From Anaeramoeba flamelloides (lineage: Eukaryota > Metamonada > Anaeramoebidae), in contig JANTQA010000032.1 in assembly GCA_027625915.1 (NCBI GenBank), positions 4,712,001 through 4,776,000 of the forward strand: a DNA stretch of 64,000 nt, in the 5' to 3' direction. Of this stretch, positions 1 through 10,643 are shown piece by piece. How positions within the stretch are numbered: position 1 is the stretch's first letter; every line of letters starts with the position of its first letter. The notes under the pieces are model-generated. The model saw only the letters and a program-made list of their open reading frames with translations. It was not told where the DNA came from and made no database searches. Both the position numbers and the translations under genes were made by a program.

Positions 1-156
1 GTTACTATTTGTGATTTGATCTGGAGAAAACAGTTTATCCAAGTATTGATAGATCTCAACAAGTGAGATATTTGATTTTGCTCTAATTCTTCTTACTTGT
101 TGATTGTAATTGATTTTAACAGTTACAAAATCTTGTGTACTTTGTAAATTTGTCAT
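1..156 (-). CDS. 5' end of a PB1-like domain protein (partial, runs off window)
   Basis: An open frame starts at the ATG at 156 and reads leftwards through 52 codons to the window edge without a stop. It begins MTNLQSTQDFVTVKINY. Residues 11-45 have the pattern of the first half of a PB1 interaction domain: a V-x-V-K strand, a second strand with paired arginines (QQVRRIRAK), then the S-N-I-S-L-V-E-I-Y helix and a Y-L-D-K-L-F segment. PB1 domains pair scaffold and signalling proteins through acidic and basic faces; the Lys in VKINY would belong to the basic face. The rest of the protein is outside the window, so its class is unknown. The frame could also leave through a donor (GTAAC) in the last codons. 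The ATG follows an in-frame TAA, which supports the start. The domain call rests on pattern only. Confidence 0.5.
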   Translation of the reverse strand, partial: MTNLQSTQDFVTVKINYNQQVRRIRAKSNISLVEIYQYLDKLFSPDQITNSN

Positions 157-2720
157 TTAACCTAGTAGTTATAAAAAAATTAAAAATAATAAAGAATAAA
201 ACAAAAATAAAATAAAATAAAAAATAAAAAAATAAATAATAATTTTGGTTGTTTCTTTTTTAAATTACTCTCAAACTAAAAATGTGTTTGGGTGATTTTT
301 CTTCTTTCAAATATTTGAGGAAATTCCTTCGAATTATGATCTTTTGTAACAAAATTTCATAACTAAAAATTCGTTAAATCCTTAATAATCAGTATCGATG
401 CCAAACAGTGTTTCGTCGGTTGGTATGTTTTGTAACAGTGTGTTCTAGATTATAACGAAACAGTTTTGTCAACGAAAAGATCTTATTTAAAGAAACACAA
501 TTGTGCTTTTGAATAGATTAAAGTCTTACCAAATAACTCACTTCATAATTAAATTCCTTTTAATATTAATTTGCCGACCACACTCATTATGATAAGGACA
601 AGCTTCGCCAAACAGTAATAATAATGGAAATTAACCATATTTTCAATCTACCATCTGTTTTTTAAAAGTGATGGATTTTTTAAAACTATTCTCAAAGCTT
701 CTATTTTAAGAAAGCGAAGGATCAACCTAAAATTACTTATAGAGGTTGGTATAGGAAGAAAAGAACTGTTTAATTGAAAATCTACATGTTCTTAAAATTT
801 TCAACTTTAAATAAGTTTAGTTACTTTTAGTAGAATTAAAACAGAGTATTCCCTATTTATGATGTTAAACTATTTTTTTTCAAAGTTATCGACGAATCCC
901 AAATAAAATAACTTTTATGAATAATCTTCTTTGGAGAAAACGAAGGAGCCAAGGCAAATAACTTTATGTTTTCACCAAAATCAAGTGAATATCAGATAAC
1001 TGTTCTTTGAAAAATAAATAAGAAAAAAATTCCACTTTTTTTGAAATGGGGAATTTCCAAGAAATTAATGATAATTTCTGATCTCTATTAATTTATATTG
1101 GATATTTTATGTTTTATAAGATGTCAATATTTTTGTATTTTTTTTTTGAATTCAATCTATGAGTTTTGTGTGTTAAATTTTCTACAAAAAATGAAATATG
1201 ATCTTTAAATATAATCCCTCAGAAATATAATTTTTCTTTCATTTTAAGGACTACGTTCCCACCCATGAGAGTGTTGATTTATTTTGTTATTGCACTTTCA
1301 CTTCTCAAAAAGAAATAACACACAGAAGAAATTGGACAAAAAAAAAAAAGTATTTTTTGTCATCTTTACCTTTTCATCCATACTTTTGTTCTTTCTTATT
1401 CCTACGGAAAAGGAAAAAGAAAATAACCAAAAAAAAAAAAAAAAAATAGATTTAGAGATTTTCAAATACAAGTTCAAATTTGATAGCATTTCAAAATTGT
1501 AAAAGTAAAGGTTTATAATATTTATAACTGCCAGAGGAAAATTGGTGAGTCCAGAAATTTGAAATGAAAATTCTTCTATATTAAAATCAAATTTTGGAAT
1601 GATCTTTCCAGGTACAAATTGTGAAAATTGTTCAAATTGTGAAAATTACACATTTTTTCTCAAATAAATTCTCAGTGTATAAATATTACTGGGTTTACAA
1701 AACTCTTTCAAGGGTGTTTTCATACGTTATTCAACTTTTTTCACCTGAAAATATAGATCTTAAAACATTTAAACTTCTTTGGTTAGAATTTTTTTTTTAA
1801 TTTATTTCTTACTTTTGACTATTTGTCATAAAAGATCTATTATTTCAATTTTTTGTTATCTTTTTAATTTTTATTATTTTTTTTTTGAATAGATAAAATG
1901 AAAAAATTTGAAAACCTTGTTTTTATTGAGGAAATTTCACTTGACTAAATTTCTGATTATTTGTGTTTATACATTTACCATTTTGAAAATCTAATTATAT
2001 TTCAAAAATAGAAGAATAACAAAATAATTATTTACTTGAATTAAAAAAAATAAAAGAAAAAAAAAAAAAATCAAAGTTCAAATGTATATCCCCCTAAACA
2101 CAACCAAATGGAGAATGATAACAGATTATATATGTTACATGATCCTAAAGGTGAAAAATTATTCGGTAGAGATCCCACGATCTCTTGAACTGGTTCCTAT
2201 GATAGGTGTTAAAAATGGGAAAAGGGATGGTAATTGACTAAAAAGTCTGATACCTAAACAAAAAAATAATAATAACTCCGTTTTTAAAAAATTATTAAAC
2301 AAACCAAAATTGAAAAAATCTAAATTCGAAGAGTAGTTAAATATTTCAAATCCACATTATAAAAAAAATATTTAGGTTTCTTTATATTTAGCACAATGCT
2401 GTAAAAATCTTATAAAAAAATAAAAGATAAAGGGGCTTGTTAAAAGACAAATCTTTATTTTTCATATCATCACCAAAAAGACACCAATAGGTTAATGAGG
2501 ATAATGAACAGAAAAAAAAACATTAATTTGGTAAATGTTCTATAATCCAATACGAAGATACTTCATGACTTAAAAAAAAAAATTCTTTAAAGGCTTTTTT
2601 AAAAAAAAATTAATTAACAGCCAACCAAATAATCACAAAAATCATCTTCCAGTCTATTTAATGAACACGGGTTAATTTTTGAATGATCTAGAATTTTCAT
2701 TTCAAATTATTTTGTAATTA
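157..2720. other. Intergenic, AT-rich, no gene recognised
   Basis: Mostly A/T-rich sequence with short homopolymers. The open frames near 1284-1502 are Lys/Phe-rich products of poly-A/T runs and are not credible genes. A slightly more balanced patch at 2100-2230 has short codon-like stretches but no convincing frame. I see no RNA gene. Confidence 0.6.
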
Positions 2721-2916
2721 TAGTCAGTTCCACTTTTAAGACACAAACTTTCAACGAAATTTAAGGAACAAAATAATCTCAAATTAAGGCACAAATTTTG
2801 TAATTTTTTTTTTTACAATTTATTTTACCAGGATTTGAATTTTGTGCTTAAATTTGAGATTTTTTTTGTGACTTAAATCTCATTGAAAGTTTTTGACTTA
2901 AAAGTGGAATTGACTG
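2721..2916. mobile_element. TA-flanked palindromic MITE, copy M1
   Basis: This is a 196 bp near-palindrome whose arms pair almost end to end around an A/T-rich centre. The left arm reads TAGTCAGTTCCACTTTTAAG and the right arm ends AAAGTGGAATTGACTG. TA lies immediately outside both ends (2719-2720 and 2917-2918). Six further copies are at 8987, 20143, 33854, 41501, 41792 and 46345. The TA flanks and CAGT-type termini fit a non-autonomous Tc1/mariner-pogo derivative. No coding sequence is inside. Confidence 0.85.
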
Positions 2917-4465
2917 TATAAAAAATAAATTATTCAGTGTTGGAAGATTAGGAGAACATATTATCATGGTTTTTTCTTCTTGGTCAATAATATTTTTCCC
3001 TGTAAAAATAAAAAGTTCCAATTGGATTTAGTTATATTAAATTCCATGAAAGAAACAGTTATTAATATTCACTGGGTATTATTTATTAAAATTAAAAAGT
3101 TATCAAATTATTATTATTTAAAAGGGTGAGTAATTAGAGATAATTGTATCTAATAAAAATAATAATAAAAAAGAGAAGAAAATTAATTAAAATATCTCTA
3201 AAAAATAATAATATCATTTTACACAGCCAAATTAAAAACCAAGCATGTTCTGAATATATGTGAGTTTCAAAAATCTAAAGGAAAGAGTGTCGATTACAGA
3301 TAAAAATTCCACAATCTGTGATTAATAATTGGGATTCCCCGATAGTTGGGTTTTTTTAAATTTGAAATAATTGTGTAAATCAAATAGTCTACTCTATTCT
3401 TTTAAATTTCAAAAAAAAAAAAAACCTAAACAAGACTCGGAAGAATGGAACACTAGGTGCCCTAATTTATATAATTTTCTTTACTATTTTAAGTATTTTT
3501 TGTTTTCAATAAATTTTTATTATTTTTTTTTTCTTTATTACCTAAAGTTTTCTAACAATAAGAACTTTTATGAAAAATTCCCGACAAGAGCAATAAATTT
3601 TATAATTTTAATTAGCTCTGTAAAAGATCTTTTGAGTCTTTTTTCTAAAGATATCTTTTTCATATAGTTTCTTCTCGAGAATTTTTGACAATTTTTTTTT
3701 CCATTTGATTCTGATAAATTTATATATTTCACAGTCCGAAATAAAATGATTTTTGTTTTCAAAATAAAACGTTATTATCAAAATTACACAAAAATCAAAA
3801 CTTTTTCTTGTTTAATAATTTACATAAAACAATTTTTCTTTCACTAAATACATAAGCGATTCAATTTAACTAGTCAAATTGTTGGCTGTTCAATAAACTG
3901 CCCTATTTGTCAGGTAGTAATTTTGTGTTTTATTATCGAAAAATTTGACTTTTTTTCAAAAAATAAATAAAATGAACAAAAAAACAATTAAATCTCCAAA
4001 AAGATCAATAATGAATTGAAACTCCAATAAAATTTGAAACACGTAACACCTAATTTTTTTATTAAATTTCAAGAGAAAAATCAAAATAGATAAAATTTCC
4101 GAAAAATCAGAATAAAAAAAAAAAAAATAAAATCTAATATTTATTTGTGTTAAAAAGATAAAGATAATTCACTTTGTAAAATACTCAAAATTACAAAGAA
4201 TGATAAAATTTAATCATAAAAAAAACTAATGATTATGAAGATAAATTCAATTAAAAAAAAAACTCTTGGAAATCCATCAAAAAATGTTAATAAATACTCT
4301 ATTGTGAAGTTTTAAAAAGGCGCCCAAAAGGTCTTTCAAAAGTGTGTCATATTTTACTATTTCAGATTTTGAAAAATATTTGGGGTTTAATTTTCAAAAC
4401 AAGTTCTGTTTTCAGATTTTTGAAAACGGCCGCTTTCCTGTTCTTTTGTTTTAAAAAAGGAAATT
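2917..4465. other. Intergenic, AT-rich, no gene recognised
   Basis: Low-complexity A/T-rich sequence. Open frames at 3371-3667 and 3568-3762 overlap on opposite strands and are Phe/Lys-rich, so I treat them as chance frames. The region past 4342 is downstream of the TMEM53-like gene on the other strand. Confidence 0.55.
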
Positions 4466-5386
4466 TTAAAAAAACAATGGTTGGTGCTGGAATTCTTTTG
4501 TTCTCCAATTGGTGGGGTCTCTTTGGAAGCAAGTAGACAGGAAGCTTTTTATTTTGTTTTTGTATTCGTGGGGGTGCATGCGATAATGCTGAACGTGATC
4601 TGAGTCGTCCCAGACCTTACGATACACGTCTATTCCTAATTTCCTTTGTGAGTCCATAAAGGCTTGCAAAAAGGGCACATTCACGAGCTTGTCCTTTCGG
4701 GAATACAAATACAATTGCGGGCACCTCACTAGGTGTTCCCCTCGCATCGCCTTAGCTATTCTTCGTGCGTTATTCTGGAGAACCCACGAAAACGATTTTA
4801 GCGCCATTTTGGCCGTCAAGTGCGACGATTTCCTCATCAGCCAATTTGCCTTTAAGAACGATTCAGAAAAGCCCCGGGCAAACACATCAGGAGTTGGCGG
4901 CGTGGGCGCAGAATCGAAAACTATTCCACGAATGTTCCTAAAGAGCAAATTCTCCATAACAACGTCATATTGCGCACTTGGCAGTGCCACGCTTCGCCAC
5001 AACGACAGCTCTTCCAATTTCCTTAATTTGTGTTGCTCGTACTGGATAATTTTTGCCAAGGAATGGAACCCGTTGCCAGACATGCAATGGAAAATTACTT
5101 CGTCGGTTTTGTGTCGGATTCTTTTTGATCGGATGTCATTGATAATCCGGTTGACAACAGGCTGGCCAAAGGTGTCCTCAAAGACAAACGCTTTTCTTGG
5201 CGAGATCTCAGTGTACGCAGGGAAGCCGAGTGATCTATAAAGATTGACATACTTTTGGACATGCTTTTTCTTTGAACCGAGCCAATTTAAAATAAAGACA
5301 ACGGGTGGCTTGGATCCGTGAAAGCTCCTTTTTAATGCTTGGATCGTGTGCTTTGCTGGTTTTTTCAAATGAAAGTGTTCAAACAT
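4466..5386 (-). CDS. TMEM53/DUF829 family alpha/beta-hydrolase-like protein
   Basis: A single uninterrupted frame encodes 306 residues. Family landmarks appear in order: a VVFILNWLGSKKKHVQKY segment at 29-46 (the first beta strand and the G-x-K-x-K-H-V-x-K-Y turn of DUF829), FHCMSGNGFHSL at 99-110 with Ser103 in nucleophile-elbow position, GIVFDSAPTPP at 154-164, LYLYSRKDKLV at 225-235 with Asp232, and DSDHVQHYRMHP at 261-272 with His264 and His267. The Ser/Asp/His arrangement is that of an alpha/beta hydrolase. TMEM53 is a nuclear-envelope membrane protein in animals, but I see no clear transmembrane segment here. The gene is intronless and visibly richer in G+C than its surroundings, unlike most genes in the window. 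The start is the first ATG, shortly downstream of an A-run. The substrate is unknown. Confidence 0.88.
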   Translation of the reverse strand: MFEHFHLKKPAKHTIQALKRSFHGSKPPVVFILNWLGSKKKHVQKYVNLYRSLGFPAYTEISPRKAFVFEDTFGQPVVNRIINDIRSKRIRHKTDEVIFHCMSGNGFHSLAKIIQYEQHKLRKLEELSLWRSVALPSAQYDVVMENLLFRNIRGIVFDSAPTPPTPDVFARGFSESFLKANWLMRKSSHLTAKMALKSFSWVLQNNARRIAKAMRGEHLVRCPQLYLYSRKDKLVNVPFLQAFMDSQRKLGIDVYRKVWDDSDHVQHYRMHPHEYKNKIKSFLSTCFQRDPTNWRTKEFQHQPLFF

Positions 5387-7262
5387 TTTTGTGGCGGTGA
5401 CAAGAGAAGAAATTATGTAACCAAATTATAAAAAAAAAAAAAAATTGAAACAGTTGAAATGCTTTTTACTAATTTTAAAAAAAACTTTGGAAAAAAAAAT
5501 GATAAATTCAAAATGGAGATATTTTTATTCCATCAGTTAGCTGATTTGGTTGAGTTTGAAAAAAGAAAATAATTAATCCCTCTAACAAAATTAAAAAATT
5601 TTTTTTTTTGAGGAATAGGTGATTGAAAAGGGAAATACCTTCTTTTTAATTGCTGAACTCCAAAAGTTTGGTTTTGGAAAAACTACTTGCAAGAAGTTGA
5701 ATGAATTGGAAAAATCAACAATTGAAAAAATAATTGTGATTGATTTATTTCCATAAAAATTGTTCTAATAATGAAAATTTTTCAACAGTTTTGAACAACA
5801 TACGTAACCATAAGAGGTTTTTTTTGAGAAATTGTTTATATTTAAAGATTCTCGTAATTTTTTTTTCTTTAGACTATTTTTCTCATAATTTTTTTTCTAA
5901 AGTTTTAGCTGTGAACAACAAATAATGAGAATTGTATTAACCATTCATACACCCACCACATGTTTATTTTCACAATTTGAAATAGTTCAAATACCCAATT
6001 TTACCCTATATTTCACCATTTTAAAAATTCGATCTATGGGGAACATTGTTCGAAATCAAAAACTTTTGATAAAAAAGTGGTATTAATTTTGAGAAAACTG
6101 TTTAATCTGCAAATTTTTAAAAATAATTTACAAGATAATGGCGAATTTAAGAAAGTAAACTTGTTTGATCCATTTTGCTTCAGATAGAAAGATCCTGTAA
6201 AATGGAATTTTATGTAGGAATTTTTCAACATTTCATTTAAAAAAAATAAAAGAAAATGATCATTTTTTGAAAAAAGACTCTCATTTCTTCAACTAAAAGA
6301 ATAAGAACAAGAGTTAGTCATTGTGGATCAAATTGGAGATTAATTTTTGATCATTTTGTAAGGGTCACCAAAGAAGTGATCGACAATTTTCAAGTTCAAA
6401 ACCTCAAGAATAATCGAGTTTTACAAGAATTAATGAGGGGTTATATATTTCTTTGTTTTATAAATTTTTCTTTTAAAGAAAATTTTGTGTCAAAAAAACT
6501 TCTCAAGAACAGTGAACAATATAACCCGTCCCTAACAACCATAGTGGGTGTTTAAAAAGAAAAACCTGTGCTTTTTTTTTCTTGATCCATAGAGCATATA
6601 ATTGGTCCACATAATTCACTGACCAATAGTATACCTAAGTTCAAATCAATTTTGATGGTAAATTCCTTGATATTAAAAGTAAATTTTAAATTAGGAAGGT
6701 TATTTGTTTAAAATTGTTTTGAAATTTTCTCATTTTTTTGAAATTTTTTTTTTTTTTTTATAATTAAAATAATTAAATTGATTTAATTTTTGAGATAAAT
6801 TTTTCTAATTTGATCCTTTGTTTTTGGTATTATTTTTTTATGATTTAAACAATTAAATTGATTTATTTTTTGAGATAAATTTTCTAATTTGATCCTTTAT
6901 TTTTAGAATTATTTTTTTAATAATATAACTTTTTGAAATCAATACAATATTAACTTGGGGTTTATTGTTGGTTTCTTTGATCTACTAATGAGAAGGTCTC
7001 CTATAAAAAAGAAACCTGACTTCTTATTTTGATATGCATATTAACTTTCTTCAAGCACTTTATTTTGACAACATTATTATCGGAGAAAACAAAATCAAGT
7101 TCAAAATATTTGAATTATAGTGTTTTCAAACACCTTTTCTTTAAAAATTAAAATAATTCAGTCACTTTTAAAAGTCTCACATTTATTAACCAATTGTTTA
7201 AAATGCCATTTGTTCCTTAACATAACCCCTTATACCAAAAATTTAAAAAGTGAAGATCCATT
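5387..7262. other. Intergenic, one stop-free stretch, no recognised gene
   Basis: AT-rich sequence upstream of the TMEM53-like gene. A stop-free plus-strand frame of about 94 codons spans 6271-6555 with mixed composition but no early ATG, no recognisable motif and no clear splice partners. It may be chance or a relic. The rest holds only T- and A-runs, including a tandem of AATTAAATTGATTTA-like units near 6770-6890. Confidence 0.5.
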
Positions 7263-7663
7263 AAAAACTGATCCAAATTATTTTATACACAAATATCTAT
7301 TAAATTTCAAGAAATTTAATAAATTATCAAAAGTTTATTTTTTAAATATCGGGAGTAAAAACAAGTAACTCTTTATTATTAAAATAAATTATTTAAAAAT
7401 ATCCTTTTTTTTTTTTTTATTATCCGAATCAATAAATTTGAATTAATTTTATAAGTTTGAAATATATTTTTAATAATTATAAAATAATAATAAAGTCTAT
7501 ATCTAATTTAAATCTTTTTGCTTTTAGGAACATATTGTAAGAATTTATATTGATTTATTAATTACTGATTAAAAATAATAAAAGGGACAAGTGCTTCTTT
7601 AGATCATAAGTTGAATTGATAAGGTTTTAAGAAAAATATTTTTAGATAAAGTAGTGAAAAAAA

Positions 7664-8130
7664 TACCCTACATGAAAATAATCCAGGAAAAGATTTTTAA
7701 TTGTGAATATTCAGAAAATTGTTGTGCCATTTCATTTATTTAGAATCAAATCCATATTTTTAAGAATCAAACTTTTAAAATTAAAACCCATCCACTTATT
7801 AGAACGATGATTAATCAAATTACACTTGTTCAAAACATCATTCAACCAATCAAAAAGCAACAATCAACTATTCATTTTCCCAAACTCATAACAAACTCGA
7901 TAAAACTCTATTATTTTTCAAAAATAGTTGATTTACTTGGTTATCAAACAATTATTTGAGTATCCTAGAGACACACTACTTTAATGAAATTTGGGTGGGT
8001 TTATTACTGACTCATAAAAAAATTGGTTATTTATAAAAAGGATTTGATTGAAAATAAAAGAAATAACACAACAATTTTCTGAATATTCACAATTAAAAAA
8101 CTTGCCAGGGATTATTTTCATGCCGGATAT
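7664..8130. mobile_element. ~465 bp terminal-inverted-repeat element
   Basis: About 95 bp at 7664-7760 reappear inverted at 8035-8130. Both contain CATGAAAATAATCC at the outer edge and AATTGTGAATATTCAGAAAA further in, with few differences. There is no coding capacity. It lies inside the D1 repeat, so it inserted later. A run of 22 C follows its right edge directly. Confidence 0.75.
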
Positions 8131-8152
8131 CCCCCCCCCCCCCCCCCCCCCC
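8131..8152 (+). repeat. Poly-C tract of 22 bases
   Basis: An uninterrupted run of 22 C in an otherwise extremely A/T-rich region, abutting the end of the inverted-repeat element at 7664-8130. On the minus strand this is G22, able to form G-quadruplex structures. Confidence 0.95.
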
Positions 8153-8986
8153 TACCATAATTCTGTTTTCTTTATTACCGGTATTTTAATAATACTTATA
8201 ATTACAAAATAAAAAGTTTCAAATTTTCAATTAGATTTACTAAAATATCAAGTTCTCAAGAAATAAAAAAAATCAACAAAGTCCCAACTTTTAAAAGAAA
8301 AAATTATAATTTAAACTTGAAGAATATTAAAATTTTTAAAAGTTCGTTGATTTAAAAAATCTATTTTTGGAAAACGGAATAAAAATTTTGTTAATTTTTT
8401 TTTAACAACAAAAAGAATTATTAACTCCATAATTTGACTATTTTTATCATATTCTACCAAATAACCAAAATCAAATGAATAGAGAAAATTAGATTTATTT
8501 GAAAAGTAATAAATAATTCTTGTAATTTATTTGATATCAAGTATCATTTTCACACTTTATAAATTTTAAAACTTAGTAGTTTTGTTTTTTGCAAGTCTGT
8601 TTTTGTACACTTACTTCACAAACAATAAGATTTCTTTTGTAAAATAGTAAATTTTTTTTTTTTTGTAAAATTTGAAAAAAATCTACATTATCAACTTTTC
8701 AAAAAAAGAAAAAATGAATTAAAGATTTTAAAAACAATAATTTAAATCCAGAAATAACTTAAAAGCAACTTTGGTCTTATTATAATTAGATTTTTATTTT
8801 GTTTAATAATTTCAGGATTTGGTAAAATTTTATTTTTATATTAGCTATTAAATATTAGGATATTTTTTTCTGGTCACTTAACCCCTTAAAAAAATGAGAA
8901 TTGCTAGAAATAAGATTAGTCACAAATTTAAATATTTGAGGATTTTTTATATATACTTATAAATGAATTAAAACACCCAATTATTA

Positions 8987-9184
8987 CAGTCAGTTTCACT
9001 TTTAAGGCACAAACTATCAACGAAATTTAAGGCACAAAAAAAATCTCAAATTAAAGCACACAATTCAAATTCTAATAAAAATAAATTGTAAAAAAAAAAA
9101 AATTTCAAATTTAGTGCCTTAGTTTGAGATTTTTTGTGCCTTAAATTTCGTTGAAAGTTTGTGCCTAAAAAGTGAAACTGGCAG
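8987..9184. mobile_element. TA-flanked palindromic MITE, copy M2
   Basis: A 198 bp palindrome with left end CAGTCAGTTTCACTTTTAAG and right end AAAAGTGAAACTGGCAG. TA lies on both sides (8985-8986 and 9185-9186). It is among the best-conserved of the seven copies. Confidence 0.88.
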
Positions 9185-10111
9185 TAGTTAAAAAATGATC
9201 AAAAAATTAATATTAAATTTAATTACCATGGTTTTGACCTACAAAATATATCTGTTGAAACATACTTCACTCTAAAAATAAGCCACTTTTCCAAAATCAT
9301 AATTCACATTAAATAATAAATTGTATATATATATATAATTGTACATACCCAACGACAACTAATTATTAAGTATTATTAACAATTAACACTTAAATTGTTT
9401 TCTATATATATAATTACGATATTTTAAAAAATATAAATAAAAATAATCAAAACCCCCAAAAAAAGCTGAAACCCGACATTCTACAAATTAATATTACATG
9501 TTTTTCTTATTTGAATTTCACCTAAAAAAATGTTAATGGTATGATTTTTAAATATTCAATATATACCCGTTAAAACGTATTATACCATCTTAATATTTGA
9601 TTTACTTACTTATATATAGACATATCAGCTTGATCCCTTTTCTAAAATAATAAAAAGAAAAAGTAAACTAAAAGAAATACAAAAAAAAATTGAAAAAATT
9701 ACAAAATTAAAAAAAGTATAATGATTTTGTAAAAAATTAAAAAAAAATTGAAAAAGAAATAGAAAAACAAAAATTAGAAAAAAAATTTCAAGAGATTAGA
9801 ATTTATTTGTTATGAAAAAAAAACTGAATAATTCTATTGATAAGAATATGGAAGATAATTTTGATGAGAATATCAAACAAAATACAACAGTACAATACAC
9901 AGGGGTACTATACAGTAAGTCAACCCCTTTGGAAAAAATAGTATATTCCTTTAGTATTGAAATAATTGAATTTAACCAATACCTGTAATAACCAATTGGA
10001 TACAGTAAGAACTAAAACACTAAGTGTATCAAAAAAAAAGTAAAATATACATTTTACAAAAAAAGAAACTTTTATTATTATTAATAAGAACTCAAAAGAG
10101 CAAGGTGCTAT
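9185..10111. other. Intergenic with a short Lys/Asn-rich open frame
   Basis: AT-rich. A plus-strand ATG frame at 9811-9990 encodes 59 residues beginning MKKKLNNSIDKNMEDNF. It follows a Lys/Glu-rich stop-interrupted stretch (9690-9810) that looks like a worn coiled-coil coding region. No family recognised and no splice partners found. Confidence 0.35.
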
Positions 10112-10643
10112 ACTAAAATTCAGAATTTTCCACATCGCTAAAACATTCCAAAGAATTAAAATAATACAATTTTATTGAAATTGGTGATAATTTTGATTTT
10201 TGGAAAATATGAAAATCATTTTTTCATCTTTTTGTTTTTTGTTTTCATTTCTTTTTTTGAATTACGTAACTTGTTTCGTTGGATCAAAATTTTTTCGATT
10301 GACTGATATACAATAAAAGTTGAGTTGTACCAAAAAAGAAGAACTCAAATAAAATTAGTTGGTAGTATCTAACCCTTTGATTAATCAATAATTCCTAATA
10401 GAATTTAAACAAATTTAGTAATTCATTTTTTTTGTTTTGCTCTCTCCAAAATTTTTAACACACTACAGATTTATTTGTATTGATTGTTATTTATTTTTTG
10501 TTTTGTAAGTATTGTAATTTATAAAAAAGTGTTAACATTTCAATTGATGAATGGTTCCAATTCGGTATTTCTTCTTGAATTGATTAAATAAGTTTTTTTT
10601 TTTCACAAATCGAATTTTGGTGTATTAAAAATTTTGAATTGGT
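10112..10643 (-). repeat. ~530 bp dispersed repeat, copy A1
   Basis: Over its full length this matches 17991-18524 in opposite orientation. Shared landmarks, in A1 orientation, include GAAATTGGTGATAATTTTGA / GATAATTTTGATTTTT, GAATTACGTAA, CTAATTTTATTTG on the other strand, GCTCTCTCCAAAATTTTTAA and a closing TTAAAAATTTTGAATTGG. The two ends carry imperfect inverted repeats of about 24 bp (AATTCAAAATTTT followed by an ACAC block), which suggests a non-autonomous DNA element. Confidence 0.75.

Larger units (their letters stand above)
7263..8885 (+). repeat. Diverged copy (D1) of the TTAA-flanked D repeat, interrupted by another element
   Basis: The interval 8565-8885 aligns by eye with 60090-60403 over its whole length; the shared landmarks are TTTTTGTACACTT, CAATAAGATTTC and a terminal CCCTTAA block. 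A weaker match at 7270-7370 to 59400-59490 (AAATTTCAAGAAATTT, AAACAAGTAACT) suggests the same unit continues leftwards. A separate inverted-repeat element (7664-8130) sits inside. The right end meets CCCC followed by TTAA at 8886-8889. The left end was not found. Confidence 0.55.

Noticed and set aside
1284-1502. 72-codon and 63-codon frames on opposite strands
   Set aside because: Built from A- and T-runs with Lys/Phe composition; no splice context or family.
2100-2230. Codon-like patch reading HDPKGEKLFGRDP
   Set aside because: Too short, with stops close on both sides and no recognisable family; could not be separated from chance.
4689-5240. 183-codon plus-strand frame
   Set aside because: It is the antisense shadow of the TMEM53-like gene, whose minus-strand protein has the full family pattern.
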